A DNA stretch of 39,868 bases from Arthrobacter sp. SO5 (GCF_020532805.1 NZ_MQTQ01000061.1:48184-88051), one strand, 5' to 3'. Shown: positions 24,208 through 31,695, counted from the stretch's first letter. The notes: a model not told the origin generated them from the letters alone. Made by a program: numbers and translations.

Positions 24208-24930
24208 ATGGCTGTGGACTGGGTGCGTGACGAGATCCTGTTAGTGTGTGAACTTTTGCAGAGGAACGCTTGGAAGGTTCCCTATCGGGGTGATCCATTG
24301 TTGGAGGAATTGTCGGAGTTGCTGAAAGCGAGTCCACTGCACGCTTACGAATCGCGTGATTCCAATTTCCGCAGTTCAGACTCGGTCAGAAGGAAGGCTT
24401 GGGACCTCGTCACACAGCTGCCCACTTATCAAGGTAAACCGACCAAAGGGAATCGGTTGGATCGAATTGTCCTAGAGCAATTCCGGAGAAACCCCACGGA
24501 GACTCTGGCCATAGTTGAAGAAATCAAAGAGGAAGTGCTGCGACATGGCGGACGTTTGCAACGGCCAGTGGCTGAAGATGTGGATTACGAAGGGGCGGAA
24601 GGAAAACTGCTCTATTCTCGCCATCGAAGACGTGAACGAGATCCAAAACTGAGGAACAATAAGATCGCCGCTACCTCAAGAGCTGGGCTACCGATCGCAT
24701 GCGAGGTCTGTTCGTTTGATTTCGGCGCTGTATACGGCATTCGAGGCCGTGACTTCATAGAAGTTCACCATGTTCTGCCTTTGTATGTTTCGGGAGAGAC
24801 AAAGACGAAGCTATCCGACCTGGCGCTGCTCTGTTCCAACTGTCACCGAATGATTCATCGCGGCAGCCCTTGGCTCACGCCACATGACCTTTCGGCTCTC
24901 GTAAAGCAGACGAGCTCTTCGGTGTTCTAA
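24208..24930 (+). CDS. HNH endonuclease (McrA-like architecture)
   Basis: This is a 240-residue protein from the ATG at 24208; an in-frame start at 24151 would add an unlikely arginine-rich leader. The N-terminal part (1-100), with WVRDEILLVCELLQRNAW and GKPTKGNRLDR, is the helical domain common to actinobacterial McrA-type HNH enzymes. The C-terminal HNH domain has CEVC (165-168), EVHHVLPL with the His187-His188 pair, LCSNCHRMIH (208-217), and so two zinc-binding cysteine pairs and the catalytic histidine. It lies 270 bp from the divergent C5 methylase. It could be the cognate restriction enzyme or a modification-dependent nuclease; sequence alone does not decide. Confidence 0.88.
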   Translation: MAVDWVRDEILLVCELLQRNAWKVPYRGDPLLEELSELLKASPLHAYESRDSNFRSSDSVRRKAWDLVTQLPTYQGKPTKGNRLDRIVLEQFRRNPTETLAIVEEIKEEVLRHGGRLQRPVAEDVDYEGAEGKLLYSRHRRRERDPKLRNNKIAATSRAGLPIACEVCSFDFGAVYGIRGRDFIEVHHVLPLYVSGETKTKLSDLALLCSNCHRMIHRGSPWLTPHDLSALVKQTSSSVF

Positions 24931-25034
24931 GTCATCGCATGGAGGACTTGTCAGGCCCTATGCCCGGCGAGACACATCGCGACCGCCAATCACGAGCGCT
25001 CTACCGCTTTTGCAGGATAGAGAACTTTCATAGG

Positions 25035-26984
25035 TCAGGAGCGACTCCGCTCGGTTGCCCCCAGCTCTCTCAAGATTGTCACTGTCGGCATGAACCCAAT
25101 GTCACCGACCTCGTAGCCGCCGCGTGTGTGGGCGCTCACCGAGACTGTCTTCGGTGCGTTCCGGGAAGTGCCCGGCGCGCGACGCATGAAGGGGCGAACT
25201 TCATGGGCGCTTCTGCCACCGTGGTTCGAGAAGAACCCCTCCTGGAGGCCGGCCGTGGCAAATCCGTTCTCGATGACCACAGGAATCAACCAACCGCTGT
25301 GCGGTTTGTAGGTGAGCGTGCGGTGAAGTGCGGCTGCCCGAGTGTCGAGGTAGTTCCGTCCTCGCGGTTCATCGGACACGGTCGCGGTCCGGCGGATTTT
25401 GATGCCCTCCCGAAGCTTGAAAGCGGCCTCGGCCATGAATTGGGCGTCTTCTCGGTCCATATCGGTCAGCTTCACATGGCGCGATACGGTCATCAGCCGT
25501 CCGCGCAGTGGGACATACTGGCCGAGGCGCATTCCCCGGACCCAATCAGACATGGCCCCGAAAGTGACGACCGCCAGTTGGGTTCCATCCTGCTCGACAA
25601 GCCAAAAGATGAACCTGCTCTTTCCCGCATCCGTGAGAACTCCGGTGTACATGGGGCGAAGATCCATGAGCGCCCTGGCCATGGACGCTGGCGAGGCGTT
25701 CCGACTGTTCTTTCGCGCTGCCGAGCGAATGGTATTGCTGACCTCGTGGTAGGCGAATAGGCCGAACTTCCCGCTGCAGACGAGGCGCACCAGACTACGC
25801 AAGGGCCGATCCGTCATCCTAGACGTATCGGTGTTCACTGGCGCGGAGCGGACGATCCGTTCGTCCAGCTCCAGCGCTGCTTCTAGTTCGCCGAAGAACA
25901 CGGCATGGTCCTTGGGAGCGAAACCGCGCAGCGTCACCTCAAGGGCTTCGATCGCTGCGGATCCTTTGCCAATCGCCGTCGGCAGAGGATCAACTTGTGC
26001 GGCCAATTTGATCTCTCGTGGGGACGGAATCTCAGGGTTGAGTTCGGCCGCCACAGATCGCATCGCTTGCGCGCGCTGAATAGCCACGGCGAAGTCGGGC
26101 TTCGGCGGTTTGATCGCCCCGGTAAATTGGAGTGAATTGCCGGACCGAGATGTCGCTACATGGTTCGAGTTAGCGGGTCGCTGAGCCGGCCGAACCGCGG
26201 GGTTGTTTGAAACCACATCCGTATTACTCGGATGCCGCTGTTCTTTGGACGCCCGTGCAATTTGCTCCATCCACTTCCGGTGGTCCAATATTTGTGGCCA
26301 AACGAGCCCTGGCAACGCTTTCACGGCACGACGTTTCGGGAGGAAGCCGCGTTGCACCAAATCCGCGGCAAAGCGGTGCTCTAAGGAATCGTAGGCTCGC
26401 AAGGTGATCCTTCCGTCGGGCGAAGGCCTGTAGTTATCCGGATCGGCCAGCGTAGGCCGCTTGCTTGAATCTGGCTTGTTCGTTGGCTCCGCGTTCTGCT
26501 TGGGAGCCGACGACGCGAACTCCCGAAGTTGCTCGGCTTCCACCTCGAACAACATGAACAGGTCGCGGGTGCCTCGAACAGGGATGCCGGCCCGCCGTGC
26601 CTCGAGAGCTAGGACATGGATGTCGACTTTCAGTTCACTCGCCAAGTCGCCCAAACGAACTGACGGGCGCGCGGAGGTGGAATTTGCCGATTCCCACTTC
26701 AGCCGCACAGCTTCCGCTTCTCCAATTGTCAGGAGGGAACTGGCTGTCTTCCGTGTATATCCGAGCTGACGAAGGATGCTCAGGACGTCGGTAACTTGGG
26801 AGTCTACTATTTGCGCAACTTCGGGGACAGGTATCACAGCACGGTCGAAGACCGGCGTCGGCGGTCGGGATGCGACAGGCTTTTCCGTTGAACGAATGGC
26901 GGGCACGCGGGATGGAGAGGCGGATCCGGTTGACCCCTTAACCGATTCCAGTAACGCCAATTGTTCTTCGGACCAAATGCTCAT
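25035..26984 (-). CDS. Large protein with IF2_N-like helical repeats and an OB-like domain
   Basis: I do not recognise this 649-residue protein as a named family. Two N-terminal segments, about 52-96 (VPEVAQIVDSQVTDVLSILR) and 108-156 (VRLGDLASELKVDIHVLALE), resemble the small helical IF2_N module, which binds nucleic acid. A long disordered, Pro/Ser/Asn-rich stretch follows (about 160-300). A helical region comes next, then a beta-rich part at about 455-510 (GVLTDAGKSRFIFWLVEQ ... MRLGQYVPLRGRL) that looks like an OB fold. The C-terminal 120 residues are unplaced. No catalytic motif is seen. The ATG at 26984 has GGGGAA upstream. It closes the accessory region and converges with the HNH gene. 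A nucleic-acid-binding role is inferred. Confidence 0.65.
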   Translation of the reverse strand: MSIWSEEQLALLESVKGSTGSASPSRVPAIRSTEKPVASRPPTPVFDRAVIPVPEVAQIVDSQVTDVLSILRQLGYTRKTASSLLTIGEAEAVRLKWESANSTSARPSVRLGDLASELKVDIHVLALEARRAGIPVRGTRDLFMLFEVEAEQLREFASSAPKQNAEPTNKPDSSKRPTLADPDNYRPSPDGRITLRAYDSLEHRFAADLVQRGFLPKRRAVKALPGLVWPQILDHRKWMEQIARASKEQRHPSNTDVVSNNPAVRPAQRPANSNHVATSRSGNSLQFTGAIKPPKPDFAVAIQRAQAMRSVAAELNPEIPSPREIKLAAQVDPLPTAIGKGSAAIEALEVTLRGFAPKDHAVFFGELEAALELDERIVRSAPVNTDTSRMTDRPLRSLVRLVCSGKFGLFAYHEVSNTIRSAARKNSRNASPASMARALMDLRPMYTGVLTDAGKSRFIFWLVEQDGTQLAVVTFGAMSDWVRGMRLGQYVPLRGRLMTVSRHVKLTDMDREDAQFMAEAAFKLREGIKIRRTATVSDEPRGRNYLDTRAAALHRTLTYKPHSGWLIPVVIENGFATAGLQEGFFSNHGGRSAHEVRPFMRRAPGTSRNAPKTVSVSAHTRGGYEVGDIGFMPTVTILRELGATERSRS

Positions 26985-27016
26985 GCTTCCCCAACCCGCC
27001 TCTTTGCAGTTACGGC

Positions 27017-27031
27017 CCTAGGTTACCTAGG
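27017..27031. promoter_or_regulatory. Perfect inverted repeat upstream of the IF2_N-like gene
   Basis: CCTAGGT-T-ACCTAGG is a 15-bp perfect inverted repeat with a single central base, 33 bp upstream of the start of the 649-residue gene. Position and symmetry suit an operator for a dimeric repressor. No regulator gene is adjacent. Confidence 0.45.
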
Positions 27032-27193
27032 AGGTCGGACAATATTGCATTTTGCGCTCGCCCCCGGCGCTAGTTCGCAGCTCTACCCAGATCCGTCCTT
27101 CCCCAAATACCGTCCTGGTGCCCCAACTCGCCTAAGATCGACTTGCCGGCTCCTAGCCGGTTCTCTATTGCCTGACTGCCACTGGGGGCCTCT

Positions 27194-27283
27194 GTGTCGA
27201 CGACTTTTGATCAGCTTCTTGATTCGTACCGGGATCTTGCGGATTCGGAACGGATGAAGGGCAGCTACTTTGAGCAGCTGTGA
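27194..27283 (+). pseudogene. 29-codon N-terminal stub of a restriction-type DEAD/DEAH helicase
   Basis: A GTG-started frame of 29 codons (TTFDQLLDSYRDLADSER, then KGSYFEQL) ends at a TGA. It closely resembles the first residues of large type ISP/type III-like restriction helicases, which open with 'TTFDQLL..YR....SER.KGT.FE.L'. The rest of such a gene, usually well over 1000 codons, is absent. The unrelated sequence that follows directly suggests a deletion or recombination junction at about 27280. Confidence 0.6.
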
Positions 27284-27642
27284 GTGGAACTAATGGCAAC
27301 CAGGCGGTGAAAGTGACCCGGGAAAAGAACGGTTTCATACGCACTGTTGCAGGCGGAGACGGGTTCATCCTGACCTTTACGAACGTGATAACAGGCAAGT
27401 CCATCACCGTGCCCACGAACGGGTCCGTGACGCACACCTTGGCGCCGAAGCCCCCCGCCACCGGAACGACGACGTTCACCCTGACGGGTCAAAACGTGTT
27501 CATTTTCTTCCCGTCAGATACGGGCGGTGCCCGCACCATTCTCTACACGGGAAAGGCTGTGATCACGAACGACGCGAACGGAAAATCTACCTTCCAAAGC
27601 GCTTCAGGGAAGCAAAGGAATCTGTGCGACGCCCTGCGCTAG
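27280..27642 (+). CDS. Headless secreted-protein fragment or small hypothetical protein
   Basis: This is a 120-residue frame from a GTG that overlaps the stop of the helicase stub; there is no ribosome site. The residues are beta-rich (FIRTVAGGDGFILTFTNV, TTTFTLTGQNVFIFFPSD) and look like the mature C-terminal part of a secreted protein, but no signal peptide is present. I read it as a remnant whose 5' end was lost at the same junction. Whether it is expressed is doubtful. Confidence 0.4.
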   Translation: MSGTNGNQAVKVTREKNGFIRTVAGGDGFILTFTNVITGKSITVPTNGSVTHTLAPKPPATGTTTFTLTGQNVFIFFPSDTGGARTILYTGKAVITNDANGKSTFQSASGKQRNLCDALR

Positions 27643-27689
27643 CCCGTTCAACGACTCTGCACGCCTGAAGTCGAGGATGACAGGCAGGT

Positions 27690-27827
27690 ATAAGGCATCT
27701 TGCTCCGAAGCTGTTGCCTCCTCGGAGCGATAGGGGTTGCAGGCTGCCGCCGCGCTGGTGGCAGCCGTTGCCCGTGTACGTGATGGAGGTGCAGACCAGT
27801 TCTGAGCAGACCACCGGGGGACGCCGT
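27690..27827 (-). pseudogene. Degenerate phoD fragment
   Basis: On the minus strand, residues PPVVCSELVCTSITYTGNG (27762-27821) match the PVVGSELVCTSITSTGNG stretch of the intact PhoD at 31696-33285 in this window. Beyond this the match decays with frame changes, for example NPYRSEE in another frame. The piece abuts the GNAT gene stop and covers only part of the PhoD C-terminal region, so it is a relic. Confidence 0.6.
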
Positions 27828-28352
27828 TCAGGATCTTCCCGGCCCTGACTCGAGCGGGAGTTCCATGACCACCCGAGGCCACGCATCGAGGCCGTGATCG
27901 CCTTCGGCCAGCACAGTCCGGCGTATCCCATCTGTCCAGAGGGTTTCGGGGACAGACACGAAGCCCAGCCGCTGGTAGTAGGGCGCATTCCACGGAACGT
28001 CGCGAAAAGTCGTCAAAGTGAGGCGTGCCAGACCGTTGGCCTGGGCCCACTCCGCCGCATGCCCGATGAGGGACCGGCCGATGCCCTGCCGCGCATGCTT
28101 TGGGTGGACGGTGACCTGCTCGATGTGGGCGTTCCCGTCCATGCGGTCGACCAGAATGTAGCCGGCCGGGGTACCCTCCGCGTCGGCGGCTACCCAGCAC
28201 CGCCCGGAGCGTTGGTATACCGCCAACTCTTCCAGCGTCGGTGGTGCATCATCCGCGATTGCCGCCATGCCCAAGGCCCGGAACGCCTCGCCGGCCGCGG
28301 CTTCGATAGCCCGCAGGCGCGGAAGGTCGTCGATTCTTGCAGTTCTGATCAC
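27828..28352 (-). CDS. GNAT-family N-acetyltransferase
   Basis: The protein has 174 residues from a GTG at 28352; the longer frame to 28433 adds a poorly conserved leader. The GNAT fold is seen from IRTARIDDLPRLRAIE at the N-terminus, through the beta4 strand IEQVTVHPKHARQGIGRSLI with the acetyl-CoA pyrophosphate loop (Q-x-x-G-I-G), to APYYQRLGFV near the end. It transfers an acetyl group from acetyl-CoA to an amine substrate that cannot be told from sequence. It stands alone on the minus strand, divergent from the GYD gene. Confidence 0.88.
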   Translation of the reverse strand: MIRTARIDDLPRLRAIEAAAGEAFRALGMAAIADDAPPTLEELAVYQRSGRCWVAADAEGTPAGYILVDRMDGNAHIEQVTVHPKHARQGIGRSLIGHAAEWAQANGLARLTLTTFRDVPWNAPYYQRLGFVSVPETLWTDGIRRTVLAEGDHGLDAWPRVVMELPLESGPGRS

Positions 28353-28417
28353 GGGACCAGTATGGACTTTCCCGCGGGCCTCCGCGCTCGCTGTGGCCTT
28401 CGACCCTTGTGGCAGAC

Positions 28418-28431
28418 GCTCCGGCCGGAGC
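28418..28431. promoter_or_regulatory. 14-bp palindrome between GNAT and GYD genes
   Basis: GCTCCGGCCGGAGC is perfectly symmetric and sits in the 186-bp divergent spacer, 66 bp upstream of the GNAT start. It could be an operator. GC-rich palindromes of this length also arise by chance in such DNA. Confidence 0.3.
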
Positions 28432-28538
28432 ACGATGAGGAGAACGAGCCTGGACAGCGGGATGAATACGACAGTGACCCTCGCTCACGGGATAGTGGCA
28501 GTGATTCCAGGTATGACTCGGATCGAAAGGACAAGACA

Positions 28539-28865
28539 ATGCCGCTCTATCTGTCAAAGTTCAGCTACACGCCGGAGACGTGGGCACGGCTGATCAGCAA
28601 CCCCGAGGACCGCAGAAAGGCCGCACAGACCTACATCGAATCGGTCGGCGGGAAACTCCACGGCTTCTGGTACGCCTTCGGCGCCCACGACGGCTACAAC
28701 TTGTGGGAAGCTCCGGACAACGTGTCCATGGCCGCGGTTGCACTGGCGATCAGCGGAGGCGGAGCACTGAGCTCGCTCGAAACGACGGTGCTCTTGAGCG
28801 TCGAGGAAACGATGGAAGCCCTGGCCAAGGCAGACGAGATTCAGTACCACCCGCCCGGCAGCTGA
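28539..28865 (+). CDS. GYD domain-containing protein
   Basis: A small 108-residue protein starts at an ATG with AAAGGA upstream. It shows the GYD-domain layout: YLSKFSYTPETWARLI at the start, IESVGGKLHGFWYAFGAHDGYN in the middle (the conserved GxYD-like stretch reads HDGYN), and TTVLLSVEETMEAL near the end. These proteins have a ferredoxin-like alpha/beta fold related to dimeric alpha/beta-barrel proteins. No activity is established. It is monocistronic and followed by a strong hairpin. Confidence 0.85.
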   Translation: MPLYLSKFSYTPETWARLISNPEDRRKAAQTYIESVGGKLHGFWYAFGAHDGYNLWEAPDNVSMAAVALAISGGGALSSLETTVLLSVEETMEALAKADEIQYHPPGS

Positions 28866-28988
28866 CACTTCCGGCGATCAACAACGCGATCCCCACATCA
28901 GCCGCCGTCGCCAACGCAGAACGTCCTGCTCACCCCAGCCCCCTGAGCAGTTGCCTGGCCTGACAGCCGTCACCCGGTGCACATCGGA

Positions 28989-29029
28989 GACGGCGGGGCC
29001 AGCCACCGCTGGTGACCGGCCCCGCCGTC
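28989..29029. terminator. Strong bidirectional hairpin
   Basis: GACGGCGGGGCC pairs with GGCCCCGCCGTC (12 bp), and inside it CACC pairs with GGTG, leaving a small loop. It lies between two converging genes (GYD and the CHRD-like protein), where a shared terminator is expected. There is no long T-run. Nearly the same sequence recurs at the window end. Confidence 0.7.
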
Positions 29030-29066
29030 GTACTGGGGGATGCGATGCCGAAAGTCCCCGGAACCC

Positions 29067-29780
29067 CTACCGGCGTTCCAGGACGCCGCAGGCCGCGGGA
29101 TCGGTGGCTTCGGCGGGGAGGTTCGGGTTGAGCTCGCTGGCGCCGACGGTACCGAGGTCGTAGATGCCGTTGCCGTTGTAGTCGAGGCCGTGGATCACCA
29201 GGACGCCCTCGCCGTCCCGGATGGACTCGGCAATGTCTTTCGCCGTTCCGGTGCCGCCGTTGCCGGGGTAGCCGGTGCCGGCGACGTCGGTGAATTTGAT
29301 GTTTTTGCGCTTGTAGTCATAGCTGCCGTCCTTGGCAACAGGGAAGCGGTCCACGGCGAGAAAGCTTGCCGGGGTGGTGTCGCCCGTGGTGTTCAGGGAC
29401 ACGACCACCGGGCCGTACGCGGGGATGCCTTCCACCGTGGTCAGCCGTCCGTCGCCGTTGCGGTCCAGGGCCAAGGTGGGGCATTCGTTCAGGGCCTGCT
29501 GGCCATAGTGGATGTGCTGGGCGTGGGGTGCGTCGGGGGTCAGGCCGTTGGCGTGCACTTCGATCTGCTTGATCATCTTGTTGCCGACGACGGCCTTGGC
29601 GGTGCCGGAGGCGCCGGAACCATTGAGCTGGGTGAGGGTGGCGGTGAGAGTGACGTTCTTGTCACTGCCCTTGGTGTCGTTTTTCTCGGTGTGGGCCTGG
29701 GCCGGCAGAGCCGCGAAGGTTGTGGCGGCAAGTAAGATAACAGCTGAGCCCCCAAGGGCCATGACAGAATTTCGCTTCAC
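29067..29780 (-). CDS. Secreted CHRD-like domain protein
   Basis: A 237-residue precursor starts at a GTG with GAGGAG upstream. A Sec signal peptide covers residues 1-29 (KRNSV, a hydrophobic core, then LPAQA before the mature HTEKND). The mature part has a CHRD/superoxide-dismutase-like beta domain with APHAQHIHYG around residues 85-95, a histidine cluster that could hold a metal. Later come an EF-hand-like DRNGDGRLTTVE and a DYNGNGIYD loop that may bind calcium. It is exported, probably to the cell surface or medium. Function is unknown. It stands alone and is followed by the hairpin at 28989-29029. Confidence 0.8.
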   Translation of the reverse strand: MKRNSVMALGGSAVILLAATTFAALPAQAHTEKNDTKGSDKNVTLTATLTQLNGSGASGTAKAVVGNKMIKQIEVHANGLTPDAPHAQHIHYGQQALNECPTLALDRNGDGRLTTVEGIPAYGPVVVSLNTTGDTTPASFLAVDRFPVAKDGSYDYKRKNIKFTDVAGTGYPGNGGTGTAKDIAESIRDGEGVLVIHGLDYNGNGIYDLGTVGASELNPNLPAEATDPAACGVLERR

Positions 29781-30072
29781 AATGTACTCCTCTATTGATG
29801 GCCAGTGAGGAGATCCCGCTGGCTCAAGTGATTCGTATCACACGCCGCGGCGGATAGGTGCGGGGTTGCAGGTTTTCCGAAGGTCTCGGCAATAGCAGCA
29901 GCGAAGGCTGCCCCGCAGGGTGAAGGGGCGGGTGAACGCAAGCGGTGCTGTCCAATGGTTCGAGGTCACCGGCCAGCAACCGCGTCCTCTTTCATGGCCG
30001 GCCCCCGCTGCGCCGGTTGTGAACGTTTGTGCAGACGCTCCGGCTGTCCACTTGCCAGGCTCCGTGAGGAAC

Positions 30073-30092
30073 TAGCTACTGACCAGTAGCTA
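30073..30092. promoter_or_regulatory. 20-bp perfect inverted repeat, TetR-like operator candidate
   Basis: TAGCTACTG-AC-CAGTAGCTA has 9-bp arms and a 2-bp centre, a form typical of operators for dimeric regulators such as TetR-family proteins. It lies 198 bp upstream of the lipase start. No regulator gene is next to it. Confidence 0.5.
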
Positions 30093-30208
30093 TGCGTGAA
30101 AGAGCGTGTTTCGCCTCGTGGTGAAGAGGCGCCTCCGGGCACCGCTTTTTATGTGCACATTCGTGCAGTCCACTCCTAGGGGCTTCCAGGCTGCCTAGCA
30201 TCTAAGGA

Positions 30209-30251
30209 CCGCGGCAACGACTCGCTTGGCACGACGAACAAGCTGCCGCGG
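30209..30251 (+). promoter_or_regulatory. Hairpin in the lipase leader
   Basis: CCGCGGCA (30209-30216) pairs with TGCCGCGG (30244-30251), and GCTTG (30224-30228) pairs with CAAGC (30239-30243). This makes a 13-bp stem with a 7-nt bulge and 10-nt loop, 38 bp before the start codon. It may be an mRNA leader structure or an operator. No T-run follows, so it is not a classic terminator. Confidence 0.4.
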
Positions 30252-30289
30252 CTGGTTCCACCCGCTGACACACGAACGAAGAGGTTTCT

Positions 30290-31138
30290 ATGTCACTGCT
30301 TACCCGAACCCTGTCAATCGCCGCGGCCGCCGTCCTTGCCGGTTCCCTTACCGCGGCCACAGCCCAGGCGGGCACCCTTGACGTTGCCCCGCCGGGCGCC
30401 AACGACTGGTCCTGCAAGCCCTCCGCCGCCCACCCCTACCCCGTCATCCTGGTGCCGGGGACCTTCGAAAGCATGGCGAAGAACTGGTCCACCCTGTCGC
30501 CCTACCTGAAGAGCGCCGGGTACTGCGTGTTCGCCCTCAACTACGGCGAGACCAACGGCGTCTACGCCACCGCGCCGGTGACCAAATCGGCGAAGGAACT
30601 TGCCCCGTTCGTGGACGCGGTACGTGCTTCTACCGGCGCCAAGAAGGTGGATCTGGTGGGCCACAGCCAGGGCGGCATGATGCCCCGCTACTACATGGGC
30701 TTCCTGGGCGGAGCCAAGTATGTCCATCACCTGGTGGGCATCGCACCCTCCAACCACGGCACGAAAGGCCTGATTGTCCCGCCGCCGGACTTCCTGCCGC
30801 CGCCGAACTACACCGCCTTGAACTGTGCTTCCTGCGCCGACCAGCAGGCAGGATCGGCATTCATGCAGAAGCTGAACTCCATCGGCGACACCGTTGCCGG
30901 ACCGTCCTACACCGTCATCTCCACGGTCAACGACGAGGTGGTCATTCCCTACAACAGCCAGTTCCTCAACGGCCCGGCCCGGCAGGTCACCAACCTCACC
31001 ATCCAGGACAAGTGCCCGGCCGATCCCATCGAACACGACCAGACGCCGAACGACCCCGTGGTGCACCAGATCGTGGCCCACGCACTCGGAAAGGCCTCCG
31101 GCCCCGCCGATCCGGCCTACCAGCCCAGCTGCATTTAG
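30290..31138 (+). CDS. Secreted triacylglycerol lipase (alpha/beta hydrolase)
   Basis: The 282-residue precursor starts at an ATG after GAGG. The signal peptide is residues 1-27, with cleavage after ATAQA. The mature enzyme has the alpha/beta-hydrolase fold: YPVILVPGTFESMAKNW with the oxyanion region, and the nucleophile elbow GHSQGGM with Ser126. Asp (probably in STVNDEVVIPYNS) and a C-terminal His (HDQTPNDPVVHQIV) would complete the triad. It matches class 2 lipases/esterases secreted by actinobacteria, which hydrolyse ester bonds of lipids outside the cell. Paired cysteines (YCVF, NCASC, KCPAD, SCI) suggest disulfides. It is a single gene. Confidence 0.9.
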   Translation: MSLLTRTLSIAAAAVLAGSLTAATAQAGTLDVAPPGANDWSCKPSAAHPYPVILVPGTFESMAKNWSTLSPYLKSAGYCVFALNYGETNGVYATAPVTKSAKELAPFVDAVRASTGAKKVDLVGHSQGGMMPRYYMGFLGGAKYVHHLVGIAPSNHGTKGLIVPPPDFLPPPNYTALNCASCADQQAGSAFMQKLNSIGDTVAGPSYTVISTVNDEVVIPYNSQFLNGPARQVTNLTIQDKCPADPIEHDQTPNDPVVHQIVAHALGKASGPADPAYQPSCI

Positions 31139-31213
31139 TCGGCTTCAGCGCCCCGGACAACGGCCGGCAGACTGCGACGGCGGGACCCACCATTCGGCGG
31201 GGGGAGGGCTTGG

Positions 31214-31624
31214 CTACTTCTTCTCGGCCTGCGCCTTCGGAGCTTTTTGGGGTTTACCGGCTTTGGGCTCTTTCGGCGGCAGCGCGGCCACGTGCTCGAA
31301 CGCCTTTTCCACCCAGGACCGCGCCCGCGCCTGATCGCCCTCGCCGCCGCCGTCGGCAGTCCACTCGTCCGGCAGCCCGGTGTAGCCGCCCATCGGGCGC
31401 TCGGCCGGACCGAACGGCACGGTCCGTTCGGTGCTTTCGAGCAGCTCTTTATCCGCGCCGCCGAGCTTCACACCGATGGCGGGGCCGAACAGGCCGGCGA
31501 ACATGTTGCCGTTCACGAACGCCCCCAGGTTCCCGAACATCGGCTTGATGACCACGTCAGGACGGTCCGGCATCACCGCACGGAAGTGCTCCTTGTCGGC
31601 GTAGGACGCTTTCGGCATTTCCAT
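31214..31624 (-). CDS. TfoX/Sxy N-terminal domain protein
   Basis: The protein has 136 residues from the ATG at 31624, with GGAGG six bases upstream. The TfoX_N-type fold is seen in VVIKPMFGNLGAFVNGNMFAGLFGPAIGVK (in pieces: PMFGNLGAFVNG, then MFAGLFG and IGVKL). A typical R-P-M-GGYTGLP follows. The C-terminus is a Lys/Ala/Pro-rich tail (KEPKAGKPQKAPKAQAEKK) that is probably disordered and basic. In proteobacteria TfoX activates competence genes; in actinobacteria the role of these small proteins is not known. It stands 71 bp before the phoD stop, on the same strand. Confidence 0.85.
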   Translation of the reverse strand: MEMPKASYADKEHFRAVMPDRPDVVIKPMFGNLGAFVNGNMFAGLFGPAIGVKLGGADKELLESTERTVPFGPAERPMGGYTGLPDEWTADGGGEGDQARARSWVEKAFEHVAALPPKEPKAGKPQKAPKAQAEKK

Positions 31625-31695
31625 GGGGTGCCTCCGGGAACTGCTGGTCAACGGACGGGTGCTCCTGCAGGATATGCCCGCGGGGGCAACGGCTG

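Larger units (their letters stand above)
29781..30289. other. 509-bp intergenic control region
   Basis: There is no gene here. This divergent spacer between the CHRD-like and lipase genes holds several symmetric elements, listed separately: a 20-bp inverted repeat at 30073-30092 and a leader hairpin at 30209-30251. It also contains a CGCCTC/GAGGCG hairpin (30112-30131) and the 10-bp palindrome ATGTGCACAT (30151-30160). Confidence 0.6.

Noticed and set aside
28412..30044. GCAGACGCTCCGGC present at 28412-28425 and 30031-30044
   Set aside because: A 14-bp GC-rich match in two spacers could be chance; there is no shared position relative to genes.
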